The notes beneath the pieces are model-generated. The model saw nothing but the letters and a program-made list of their open reading frames with translations, did not search any database and was not told the origin of the DNA. The translations under genes were made by a program, and so were the position numbers. A DNA stretch of 64,000 nt from Trochalopteron elliotii. Lineage: Eukaryota; Chordata; Aves; Passeriformes; Leiothrichidae. This document shows, piece by piece, positions 36,201 to 49,500 of the stretch; within the stretch, counting starts at the first letter, position 1; every line of letters starts with the position of its first letter. The stretch spans positions 846,465 to 910,464 of the forward strand of contig JANPWX010000339.1 of the NCBI GenBank assembly GCA_024734555.1, written 5' to 3'.

Positions 36201-39200
36201 CTAGAAATGAATAAATTCCACTGAAGTTTGAGTCTCTTGCAGTCTGGCACCTGTTTTGCAGTGGTAGTCCCCTCCTCAGTCCAAGACTGCATGCAGCCTT
36301 TGGTAAAAGAATGACTTTTTAGATGATTGGTATGTCCATTTGCTCCTTCTGAGCTGGAAGTCAGTACTAGTGCTTTTACAAAAGCTCATGTTTCCTAACT
36401 CTATTCATGATGTCACTACTTCTGCAGAACTCCACATATGTGGGAGGAATATCTGGTCAGGATGAGATGGCAGGGAAAATGGTGTATTAGCTTCTTTTCT
36501 TGCTGCTGACACTCCTTCCAGTGACTGCTTCCCAAAAGCATGGAAAAGGAGCTGGGTGATGGAAGAGGAGGACCATGGTGGTACAGACTCTTCAACACCT
36601 TCCAGCTGCTCTCCTTAAACAAATGAGTTTTTGGGGGACCACACAGAGCTGCACCAGGCTCCCACACTGGCCCACTTCCACCATCATTAGCGCTCACTTG
36701 TTTTATGGCAGCCCCTAAACCCCACAGCTGAAGCTGACACCTTGTTCCATGGACAAAGAGAGGATCAGTGAGGGGATCTGCCTCATTTGGCATGCCAGAA
36801 GCCCTGGCACCAAGAGAGGGGATTTGCCCTGAGGCAACAGAAGTGGGAGCAAACCTCTTCCAGGTCCTTAGACAGCACAGGTGAACAGACCTGCAGTTAC
36901 GTCATCTCTCCACCACTACTTAGTGCCATGTGAAGGAGCAGAACTTTGCTGCACTCCACTGGATCTTACCTAATCCTGAAGACCTGAGTCAAGAGGTCTC
37001 CGTGACAGTACTGCTCTCTGAAACTGTGGCAGCCTGCATGAGTACCAGCTGATTTCACATTCCCAGAAATGACCTTTGCTGCTGAAGTGCATGTTCAGGC
37101 TCATTAGCACAGATGAGGTGAAGAGTGGTGGTGTCAGGTCTGGCTTGACGCATTTAGCCTCACTGGTGCTGAGTGTTTGCAATGCTCTTCCTGGACTGCA
37201 GAGGCGAATTTGAGCTCTGTGTCCCGGTAAGAAATTACCTGGAGCGAGCTGCAAGTTGACAAGTGCTTTTTTTTTTCTGGAACACAGTAACTTCTCTGAG
37301 AGCAATCTTGCCAGATCAAGAGGTAGGAAAGTTAAAGTCTTGGGCTGAAATGCACTCAGGTATATTTTCTACTGTAGAAAACAGGCACATGTGGAAACTT
37401 TCTCAGCTGTGGAAACAAACCTGTTAATCTTAGCTGGGATATCAGAACCATCACTACTCTCCCTCGACTCTTCCTTTTGTTTTCAGATCTTCCTTTGGTT
37501 TTTCACCTTTGAATGAAGAAAGACCTTGCATATTTATAAAAAAGGAGCTCAGAGATTTTGTCCTCTAAGTTCTTATGAAATTATTTTGTGGAAGTGTTTG
37601 TATTATCCCTTCAGAAGAAATTAGTTCTGCAGCAGTACACTTGGAGCCTTTGCGAAACAGTCATTCTCCAGAGATATTAAGGGTTATTTTTGCTACAGAA
37701 AATATTAGGGAGATTACAGCTAGTGCAGGTAGTAGTATTGGCCCTGTTCCAGGAAAACAAGTAGTGTCAGTGGGAGCACAGTGGTGCAGGAGAGAGAGGT
37801 GACCCAGGGTATGAAACTTTGAGCTGCGTCTGCAGCAGGTACTGCACCCACTAAATCTGCTCCAGGGAGAAAATCCTACTTTTGCTACTTGACTTAAATG
37901 GCTGGGCTGAGTGAAGTGCTCATTCACATGGGGACTCCATTCATCCCTGGTCAAAGACATCACTGATTAAGCACAGTAGATCTATGACCTTTTGTTTTTT
38001 CCACAAGTAAACCACAGACAGTAATATTGTGCTTATAAATTACTGTTGTACCAGGCTGCTGGTAGAGCTCTTAGCTGAGTTCAAATCCTCTCTCAGATAG
38101 TAGTAGGGGGCAAATTCTTAATATTGTTTATATTGTACTAAGCTGGTAAGAAAAAATGTTCCCAAAGATCATTTCCAACAATTGAGAAATGGGGGTGGTT
38201 CTCCTCCTCCTCTAGGGCAAACTGTAGTAAACTAGGATTGAAGGAGAACCTGTCTGTGCATGTGAAAAATATTTCACTAGGAGAAAATCATTTCTTTGTT
38301 TTGGTGTTATGAAATGCAGTAACAGGACAGATGGGATTTCGTAGTTTACATTCATTGTTCTTATGAGACTAGTTTTTCTTATATGCTTCAGTTTTCAGTG
38401 CTGTAATTTTCTCCTGTGATGGAGATGAGTGATTTTAGCATGTGGTTTTTTATCTCAGGTACACCTCACAGGACCGTACTCTCACAGAGTAGCACACATG
38501 GCTGCAGTTCTGGGCTACTTCTTTTGGTCTTGTATTTTTAATCAATCTTCGGCACTAAGACAGAGTTGAGAAGCAGTGTCACCATCATAAAAATTAAATC
38601 AGAAGCTACAAATTGGAAAAGGAAATCAGGGTCACTTAGTGCTGACTTTCAAAGAGACTGTGAGTTCAGATGTCTCAGGATTCACATGAGGTGACATTAT
38701 GTCATCAGGGAAGTTGCAACATGTGCACCGAAGTAAGGGCCTGGCATGGCATGAAACTGCTGATGAAGCCCAGCAACCGCATTACAACTAGAGCATGAAG
38801 AAAACGCAAATAAAATTTTTTTGTATTAGCTCTCAGGTAGCAATGAATAAACTGGAACATTTTCAGTAGCTCTTTGTACACTTTTTTTAAGGGATAAGAG
38901 GGAGCAATGTAAGCTGATTAGCCATTTCAAGGGTTCCCATATAATAAGGGTATAATAGTCATCATAGTATTCAACAAACATTCAACTATCCCGTTACTTT
39001 TTATTTGTCTCACTGTTTGCCTCACAGTTTAGCCTCAATTCAAGTGAACTGCCACTTCTACAGAAATATATAAGCTCAGTTAAGTGTCACAGCATGGGAA
39101 TACTGTCTGTAAAATTAAACAAAAACACAGAAAATCACAGAAATCCTGTGGAAAACAATAACCTCTCTGTAATTGGTAGGGACTGTAGATAAATTGTGGC

Positions 39201-42200
39201 AAAACCACACGTGGTGTAGTCCTCTTTCTTCACAAGAAGAGAATGTACTTTGTCCTAGTTATATCACCTCACCCCATCTTCAAGGTCAAATTTGCATACA
39301 GGAGTTACTAACATTATTATGTAATTTGTCTGTGACCAAGTAGCCTTGTTACAGCAGAATCACACAAAGTGGCTGAGGTGTGAAGGCACTTCTGAAGATT
39401 TTGTAGTCCAGACCCCTGCCCTAAACAGGATTGGCTTCAAGAGGTTGTTCAGAGCCATATCCATTTGGGTTTTGAACATCTCCAAGGGTAGAGATTTCAC
39501 AGCCTCTCTGGGCAATCTGTGACAGTGTGGCAGCGTTTACAGCGTCATGGTAAAAATGACATTTTTACTTATGTTTCAGTGGGTTTCTCTTCATTTTGGT
39601 TTGTGTCCACTGCCTTTTACTGGTACCATGCAGGAGGGTCCAACTCAGACTTCTTTATTTTCCTCTCCTCTGATCACACAAATTGATAAGACCCCCTAAG
39701 CCTTCTCTGCTTCAGGCAGAAGATTCTCAGCTCTCTCAGCTTCTTCCCATAGAGCAGATGATCCATTCCCCATTCTCTTTCTGGACTTTTTTGCTCAGCT
39801 CACTTCAGCACATCCTTACCTCTCTTACACTGGGGAACCTGGAGATGTGGCCTTGTCAGTGCTGAGCAGAGAGGAAGGACCACCTTTCCAGCTGCTGGCA
39901 ACACTCCTGATGTAGCTCAGGAGGCTGTTGGCCTCACTTGTCACAAGGACACCTCACTGGCTTGTGTTCAACCTGGTGTCCACTAACCTGCACAGATCCC
40001 TCTCTGCTGCTCTGCAGAGCTGCTGTCCAGCTGATCAGCCCTCAGCCCATCCTGATGCTGGGGTTTTGCCTCCTCATGTGAAGAACTTGACCTTTCCCTC
40101 AGCAAACTTGGTGAGGCTTATGGTGTCCTGGTCCTCCCACCTTCCCAGGTCCTTCTGAATGGGAGTACAGCCTTCTGGTGTGTCAACCAATCCCCCAAGT
40201 TTTGCTTCACCTGCAAGCTTGCTGAAGCTGAAGTCTGTCTCATCACTCACATTGTTAATACAGATGTTAAACAGCACTGGCCCCACTGTCAGCCTCTGAG
40301 GTAGGCCAGTAGAGACTGGCCTCCAACTGTACTTTGTGCTGCTGATCACAGTCACTTGATCCTGGTAGTTAAACCAGTTTTTAATCCACCTCACTTTCGA
40401 TTTATCTATCCTGTACTTCATTTGACAAAGAATTGTTGATAGCTGATTTACATAAATATTTATGAAATCAACACACATACTTAACAGTAATTTTAGAAAG
40501 TAGCTTCATGGCGATATTTTGCCAAAGAAAACACTCCAGAAAGCCAGTAAATTCCAGATAAAACACTAACAAAAGACATTCATAAGTGCTGCAGCTGTCC
40601 ATTCATGGTTGTCTCAGAGATTTTGCACTGTCAGCTTTCTCAGTTCTATCACAACTCTTATTTTATACAGTGTGTGATGAAAAAATAGAATTTAAAATAA
40701 GGGCAAAGCATTTTGATTTTCTTTAAGAAAAAGAAAGGGGAAGAATGTGCCTTTGCAAGTACAGCAAAAATATAGAAATACGTCCTTCCTGCAGCCTATG
40801 ATAATTAGAAACTAAAAGGGAGAGAAATTACGTCTTAAATCAAGTCAGAAATGTTAATTTCTGAATTACATCCCACCTCATCCCCTTTGGCAGTTTTGGA
40901 GATGCTGGATTCATGTTTTTTGAGCACTTGAGATTGGCAGTTTTATGTTAACGAGAGTATGTTAACGAGAGGAGGGATGGTCCAGATGCACTGAAGCCAC
41001 ATTTAGTTCTTGGCGACAAGCTCTGTAGATAAGAGGCAGCAATAGCATTTATCAGGATGAGTTCATCACAGCTCAGCAGGCTGTCAGGCAGCACAGTGAG
41101 GGAAGAACTTTCAGTTATCAGACAGATCAGCAAGCACAGCCCTCCCACTCCTAGTAAATTAAATATACTGGTAATTGCCAAAGTCAACAAATTATCCAGT
41201 CACCTCTATTATGTTAAAATCTGAGACTCTGAAACGTTGTCAGTGGAAATAATTTTAAAAACAGGCAACTACTACCTTCTAGAGAGAAAACTCCTGGCAG
41301 TGTCAAGAAATTCCTTCAAGATTCAGCACGAAGCGTTACATGGGGATCTCCCTAACTGACAGGCATACCCCTATGAGGATGTCCCAGTCACAGGGTCTCT
41401 GGATTTCAGGCCACATCTTATTTTTAGGCAAAATATCCCAAAGCAACATATCCAGAACAAAGACATAGGGGTTAACTTGTTTTTAACCTTGAGGAGCTGA
41501 CTCAAGACCAGTAGCGTGCTTACAGATAGTAGGTGCTCTTCTCCCTGCTCATGAGGTGGTTCTCTCTGTTGACTGCCATGGCACCAGACTCCTCCTCTTT
41601 TCTTGCCAAAGCCCATGTTTACAGAACAGGATGGATCAACCTTTCTATCTGCCACTGGAAAAGTTCCAGTCCAAGGTCTGAGAATCTCTTTGGTGTTCAC
41701 GTGGTTCAGGATCGATGGGAGATGGTAACTTAGAGCAAGTGCAGCCTCACTCCACTCCCTCCATCTGCAAGATGCACATCTTTTCTGCCACTTCATTTTT
41801 TCTGGGAAGAGATGTGAAGTAGGGATCAGATTCCAGGTCTTTCAGGCATCAGCAAACACCAGGAAAAGGCTCCAGTTCCTACTGAGCTCCTGAAGCAGCA
41901 ATTGTGCTGATGGTAGGCCTCTCCCTTCCTACCCCGCCTAGGGAGACCATGATCAAGGTCACTGGCATAATTAATTTTTTGTCATAAAGAGTTAATAACC
42001 ACGTACGTCAGACATACACTGTTTGAATCAGACTTAAACCTGATTCTTTTGATATTTCTCATTAAGTTAATTTGCTACAGAGACAATTTATGTGCAATCC
42101 CTCTCAGGGTCTGAAATCAATGCTGTGCTGCCTCTGTCATGGTTTTGTCTGCCAAATTTTGTCGGTATGAAGCAATACAAGACTCCTGAATATACACACT

Positions 42201-43533
42201 ATTCTATTTGCTAGCTAGGATTGTATTTTTTCTTTGAATGTATAAGATTATGCATAATTGCTTGAATATACTGCTTATTAAAAATAGTGTTGTGATGAAC
42301 AAATTAATTTTATCCAGCTGTGTGATTTCTATCTTCCTGGTTTGGCCAATGTTTATCAGGAAGAACTGGACATCTCTCATCCATGTTGAGGCTATAATAG
42401 AGTGTTTCAATGTCTCCACTCTTTGTATCATGCCTGTTCTGCCAGATATTTTGTGCCTATGTTTCTACAGTAAGCCAATCTGATTGCTATGTGAGGCTGT
42501 GGTTGCCAACAGCTGCAGATGAAATATTCCACACGAAAACCATCAAAAACTGCAGAAATCCTGTGTGGAATGAAACTTTCTACTTCCGGATACAGAGAAA
42601 AGTCAAGGTAAACAACCCAATACCTCTGTTTTTCTTCTAATCTCTATGCAGTGTCTTTGAGTTTAACCCAAAACCCCTCAACTAGAAATGCCTTCTAGTG
42701 CATTTCTGAGTTTACTTAAAATTCCCCACGCAAGCTGAAGTAAAACAATTCTGGCTTTGCTGGAATCCAATTTACTCCTAACAGATAGTTATGTATGTAT
42801 GGGTAATGAGAGTCTGACTTCCTTGGGGAAGGCTGATGGGACCTGTGACAGTGACAGCACAGAGAAACTGAAATGGAAATATAAAATTACACTGTAACAG
42901 AAAAACACATATTTTTCTGAAAGGACATGAAGTAATGGCAGGAGATAATGCCAAATTCTAGTATGATTAAGATCTTTACTCAGTATGCTGCTGATAATTG
43001 AACTGCAGTCAAATACCTGTGAACAGGTGGCCGAAAGCAGAATGTCCAAGGATCTAGAAAGGTGATTATTGATTTGAAATAATCTCTATTGTCCCTGCTG
43101 ATATGAAGCAATGTGTGACTTTTGACAATCCATATTCCTCCCTAGGAGATTGCATTTTTTGTGAGATGTACTTCAAAGCACAACAGCTGACCCAAAAGAG
43201 ATCTTCAGTTCAGCTTTAATTGATAAGACTAAGACCTGGTTCTTTATACTCACTTTCTTACTCTTCCTTCTCACACTTTTTCATCAATACTTTTCTATTT
43301 CCTCCCTGTAAAGCAGACACTAAGCCTGGAAGAGATGCAGAGTGTCATACTTCTTGTACGTCCTACATGCTAGTGCATTGGATATTTTTCATTTCTTTTC
43401 CCAGAATGTTCTGGAAATTACTGTTTCTGATGATGACGTCATTCGTGATGATGACCGTGCAATTGTGCTTTTTGACATAGCTAAAATCCCCCTTGGGGAA
43501 AGAGTTTTTAAAGCATTCCCATTAAACCCAGAG
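33278..43533 (+). CDS. PLA2G4E: Gene 2 C2 domain exons (33278-33350, 42471-42607, 43405-43533)
   Basis: Residues about 39-151. [18 protein letters not shown] opens the C2 domain, followed after the junction by [14 protein letters not shown], then [13 protein letters not shown], then [17 protein letters not shown]. The acidic calcium-loop residues are kept, and the second loop is even more acidic than in gene 1. The third exon is one codon shorter than in gene 1. The first intron within the domain is 9.1 kb, about ten times longer than in gene 1, partly because of a CR1 insertion. The first acceptor is a cagcag tandem; I chose the second AG because it gives the same 73-nt exon as gene 1. Confidence 0.88.
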
Positions 43534-46500
43534 GTAAGAGCTCGGTCAGACATTTAGTACAGCTTGATGTCCATTCTCTCCCCTCTGTTTAAAATGGTGC
43601 ACTGTCTCTTCTGGTTTTTACCACGAGGATCAGCTTGGTGCTTGCAGCAAAATTTATTGACATCCTGGAAACTGCACATCAGTGACAAAACAGATGGCCT
43701 TCTCAAATTCCTGTTGTTTTCCTTTGGCACAGGTCAGGGCCAAATTCCCAAGCGCCAGAGTAGATGCAGTTTTAGGGAAGCTTTGCACTTTCAATGATCT
43801 GATAGAAAATAGCAGTTAGGCTAATCCTCAAAAAGACTATAAAAACCAAAACAATGCACCACAGGGAAATGCCCTGTTTCCACAATATTTTCCTATACAC
43901 TAACCCTTAGCATATCATGTTCAGCACATGGAAGCTTGCAGAGAAGAAAGTGTGAAATAGGTTTGTTAGGGAATTTTATAGGCACCAAACACCCTTCATT
44001 CTGCAAGTACAATTGAGAACTTTTCCTTGGGGAAGAAAAAGCTGCCTCTGTCATTTAATGCTGATAATAACAAGTACAAACCAGAATATTTTTACTTATT
44101 AAATGTAAAAGACTCAGTGCTTGCAAAAATTAAGGTCACTTCGAAAACCTCTGCACATGCTACTTGAGACAGCTTCTTTTTTTTATTTTCAGGGGAAGGA
44201 GGAGCTGGAAGTAGAGTTTGTATTGGAGACCATGTGAGTAAACCCCCATTATTATTATTGCAACCTGGAGTAATGCATTAGTGCAGGAAAACATTTTGTA
44301 GATCCAGTATCACCTTAATGGCGAGAGACAAGTTTTTCCAAACTTTGTGCATTGTGCAAACTAATGTGCATTAAAAAAATCATTGTATGAAAGGAAAAAT
44401 GCCATGATGTGGAGAGGAGTACAGAAATTTTAATTCTCTGACTTTCTCTTAAGATCTTTGTCTTACACAGTTCAGAGTTTGCTGGCAAATCCCACTGCAG
44501 TAAGTCTGCAGATTTACTGGCCAGTGTTCTCTAGGAAAGTCATGGCTGAGGAGAATGTTGTTACCCAACCTGTGTCATGCCTATGCTAGTAAGGCTGTTG
44601 CAAGGACTTTCCAGGTGCCTTATAGCAATTCTGCTGGGTCATTATGTGGCATTTAGTGTCAAGGGAGCATACTTACAGAAATAATAAGGAAGAGTAAAGA
44701 AAATAATAGTTATAAAAAATTTAGAGAGAATAATGTGTCCTGTTCAGGACAGTATCCAGAACTTTTATATTGTTTATAAAATATATATTATTTGTTCTTG
44801 TTTTCCAGCCAGGGTCCTCCTGAGACCATCATCACAAATGGGGCAATAGTGGTAAAGTAATGTTTTGGTCTTTCGTGTTCTTTCCCACATCATTCCTTAC
44901 CATAGCTGACCCTAATATGTCAGTGATTCAGTGAGGGAAACATTGCAAGTCTTTATTCTTTAGTGATACTTTCTCTTAGGAGCTTTATCTTCAACAAGAT
45001 CAGCATGATCTTAGTGGAGCCTTCTGACTATTATCATTTTCCCTTGTTTTGTCTGCATCCATTGAAAATGTCAATGTGTTTAGTGTAACACCATCTTCTC
45101 ATGTGACAATAAATTAATTCTCACATTCACTGTGTCTGGCAAAAGTGTCCAACACAGCTGGCCCCACATTCAAACAATGACCTTTCCTACAATGATCATT
45201 TCAACATCTGCCAGCATGGGTGGTGAGATGGCTGGATGAGTTATCTAATTCTGTGTCCTCATCACACCTACTGTAGTGTCGTGAAGAAGCCTGTTTGGAG
45301 GTTCATTTGGACAGCAGAAGGAAAAATAAGCGTTTTTCAGGTAAGATTATTACTTCTTAAAATAAATATTGGTGATTTTGCTGTCTCTGTCAAGGCCTGG
45401 ACATTGCATCAGCAAAATACTAAGGCTTTAATTGATCACATTTAAGGTGATTTGTACAAAATTTGCGGTAGGGAATGCCACCAGTCCTGCAGCAGGTATA
45501 CGTTCAGGGTTCTGACTTCATGGAGAGTCTTGTGCCAGAATAAAAACAACTAGAATCAGATACTTATACAGAAGGCATCTAAAACCCAAGTTGAGATTCT
45601 GCAAGCCTCTGCTGCAGTACTGCTAAACTCTGAAGAAGCTTAATTCCTCAGGTATTATAGTCCATGGCATTAACTTTGCTCAGGATCTCTGTCACTTTGA
45701 CTTACGCATATGCACAGAAACACCTCATGTTTTGCAGGGGTTAGCCACTCAGCAGCTGGCTCCTGCCTGACCCTGGTCAAGATCCAGAATCTAGAAGTTC
45801 CTCTGCCCACATCCCCTGAGGGGCTGGATCTGGTAGGCAATCTCAGAGCATGCATAACGCACACTGGCAGGATTAGCTAAGCTATCTATATAAATTGGGT
45901 CATCTGCTGCAGAGTCAGATCTTATTTTAGGGGACTGAGAACTTCTTCAGCTCATTATTTGGCCTGGGATGAGGATGATTTACTATGCAAAGTACCTGGT
46001 TGTATTCACTGTGTCATGATGAAACTGCAACAAAAAAGCAGCAATCTAAAATTCAGTGCCATACATGTCACATTCCCATCTGACTTCGCTCAACACATAA
46101 AAATGATACAGTCATTTGAAATATTTGGGGTTTGGATCACTTTTAGAAGACAGCTTTCCAAATACAAGGGAAGAGGAGGAGGAATTTGTTCAAAGCTACC
46201 TTTTGCTTTTTTTTTTTCCCCTCTCTCTTTTTTTTGCAATTGTAAGTAACTTTGTGTATGCATTTTATCTCATTGTTTTAGAGAATGAGCTAACATTTAC
46301 AGTGAGAGGATCCTTTGAAGAAACCCAGACAGTTTCAGTGGGCTGTGACTCCTGCTCCCCTCTCCCAGATCCCACGTTCTTCCATTATGCCAGATACAAG
46401 CAACCCTCCCTGGATATTGCACTCAGAAAGAGGACGAAGCTTCCCACCTTTGTACGTTACCCCAGAACATGGTAGACAACACAGACTATTCTATGACCTG

Positions 46501-49500
46501 ACATTTACGTGTGAGTAGGGAGCAAGAGGAGAACATTTCTGTTTTAACCAAAAAGCACTCCATGCTCCTTTTCAGTGTGCTTGTATGTCATGTGGACCAA
46601 GGAGCAGAAGTGTCCCCTTGACAATCCCTCTGAAGTCACTCCCATCCGAGCAGGAAGTAGTTGGTGAGGTGAGTGTCTGCTGGCTGTGGGGAATCCTTTG
46701 AAAGCTTTTTGAAATTCTTTCTGATTTGCATGAAGCAGAAACCAAAGGCCACTTCCCTTTATACAGAGACAGTTGTTTTCTAACCTCCCTCCAATCTAGG
46801 GCAATGCACAGTGAAGTGAATTATTTGGAACAAAATAAATGGGAAATCCAAGGGAAAGGGAGGAAGAAGAAAAAAATATCCAAGCTGTTGCTCATGCTTC
46901 TTGTACTGTCCATGTACTTAACCAGGCTGGAGGTGACTGGGTGCCACTGGGATGGAGTGGTGAGGCTGCAGCCTGGCACACTGCCCCAGGGGTGCTCAGC
47001 CTCTCTGGCTTCCCCTTCTATCTGACATTGTTATGTGAGAGGCTCTGGTTTCAACACCCATCTTCAGTGGGGGATCCTTCCAGGGAGGTGAGCTGTAGCA
47101 CTGCAGCTCTTCTGGTATTTATTTGTGTGGCTAGCTAATTCCAGATAAGCTACACTGAGTTTTACAAGAGAGATAACATGTGGACTACAGATGGTAGTGT
47201 ACTAAAATCTTAGTGTATTAAATCAGTGCACATCTCTAGTTACTACTGAAATATTGAGAAGACATCTCTGTTTTTTGAGATTCAGAGTTTTGTAGGTGTA
47301 ATGATGACCCAAAAGATCCATGTCTCAGTCTGAGGGGGAGAAAGGGACTATTCTAAACAAAATATCAATATTCATAATTTTTCATTTTCAATTTTCAGCA
47401 CAGAAAATTTGATTTGCTCCTTAAGGTGAAAAAATGGTAAGACACCTGTGGTTTTCCCCTTGGCTCTTTGTGTTTAGATAGTTGTAAATCAAGTTCCAAT
47501 CCCTTTGCTACTGCCTTTGTCCTGAATGCTGATCCATCCTCATTTCAAACTACGAAATAAAATGCACCCAGTACATAAGGCAAAGATTTTCAGCAATGGA
47601 GTTTTTGTAACAGGACAGGGAGTTAAAGAAAGGTTTTATAAAGAATATACCAATTTTCTATTCATACTGTGCTGCAATAAATACTACATGGTAAAGGCTA
47701 GTGTGGACATGATGATACCTCTACTACTTATTGCCAAATGCAGATTCTCAATAAAAGCAAAATTTCAAAACTAATTGAAAAACCCTTTCTGTTTCCCAAG
47801 AGGTACCTTTAACAGTTTTCTTCCACTAAAAGATCAACATCAGAGTGCCTGGGTACTCTGAGATGTGAAAAAAATTGAAATAATAAATGTGCATTTATTG
47901 TTTTAATGTCTGCTCAAAGAGATAAATGCAAATGCACTCAATGAAGTGATTGCTTATTTCTAAGCCAAAGAAATACACTGTGTGTTTTGGAATATTGTTA
48001 AGGCCTTAGTAAAATTCATAAGATGGATATGTTACATTATGTCCCATATTGTAACAGAAGAGAACTTCCAGAAAAGCAGGTGCTTTTTCTATCATGTTGT
48101 TTATTTTCAGTAAATATGCTATGAAATATACATACCTTTTACAGCTGTCCTTTAAAAACGTTTTCTTTAGAACGCCTATGCAAGCTTTCAAACAACAAAT
48201 TTAGTGCTTATAAACATGAAAAGAACATCTGATCATGTAAATCTACAACTTTAGTGGGATGTTTCACAGGTATCAGTGGAAGTGTGCACAAGTTTTAAAA
48301 GCCACCTTTGAAACACTGCCCTCTGCAGGCGTCTGGATTTATGTCTGAAAAGGAACGGCTGTTACTTGTAGGTGTGTTTAATTCCAGGCGTCTTTGGCAG
48401 GGAGGAAAAAAAAAAAAGTTAAAAGGCATATGGGCTCTTTTTCTCCAAGAACAAACCAGAACATTTAATATCTTCCTGCTTTGCTGTATATAGACCTGGT
48501 AGTGAAGGCATGTCTATTTATGGAGTAAAGCAATTAAAATGCTGGCTTAGACTACAAATGTGATGTATGATACCTGATCCTTGTTCCAGCAAGGAAGACC
48601 TAGATGTACGCCTGGGGTTTGATCTGTGTGTCCAGGAACAGGATTTCATTCGCAAGAGGAAGAAGGTGGTTGCAGCTGCTTTGAAGGACATTCTCCATCT
48701 GGAAGAGGACTTGCAGGACGATGAGGTATGAGACATAATTATTCTCTGCTTTCTGCACAGATGAGTGCCAAAGCATAGCATTGATGGTCACACTTTTTTG
48801 GAAACCTTATAGTTTCATGTACAAGCAACAGCTGAGCTCTTTTCTCAGTGGCTGACTTCTTTTCTCTGTTCTAGGGAAGAAATGAGTACTTATCATAAAC
48901 ATGAATAAAAAGCCTGTAGCCCTGAAGCTAGAGGATCTAGCCTTGTGTTCAGTGGCAGTCTGCCCCATAACGTAGAGAAGGGCTAGGTGCTCTCAGAACC
49001 AAGGCTAAAGTTTCTTTTTGGCCAGATCTGAACAGTGGATTCAGCACTTCATTCCCTCACAGTTAAAACTGGTTTTTATTTTGTTTATCCTTTGTGCCAC
49101 CATTTAGGTTCCTGTTGTGTGAGCACAGCACACTGCCAGTCTGACTTCATCTACTCAGCATATTCTTGCTCAGTATACAGGATTGATAACAGAGGTTAAG
49201 GCAGGGGAAAAACAGGTTTCTTTTTTTTTAATTATGCACCCATATCTGGAGTGTGAAGCCTAAACTCAAATGCAGACATGATAATTTTTTCTTGTTTTGA
49301 CCTAAACTGCGTTCAGCTTTTCTTGCACAGCTGGACCTTTCAGACACAAGACTCTGCCTTTAAATGCCAACACTAAGCCATGGGTCCTTCCCCTCAGGTG
49401 TAGAGCCCATACTTCCCTGCAGAACATACAGTCTCTCTATATTATTCTGATTTGTGCATGACATTCATTCACTCCAATGCACACTAGCTGTTTTTACTGT

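Larger units (their letters stand above)
33351..42470 (+). other. Large intron of gene 2
   Basis: This 9.1 kb intron lies between the first two C2 exons and is bounded by gtaagt and ctacag. It contains the minus-strand CR1 at 39356-40450 and a 14-bp tandem duplication at 40944-40971. The part from about 36.0 to 37.3 kb has balanced base content and several long antisense open frames without motifs. No other gene was recognised. Confidence 0.7.

Noticed and set aside
41371..41796. 141-codon minus-strand open frame
   Set aside because: It is inside the large intron of gene 2, has no family motif and no sign of splice partners.
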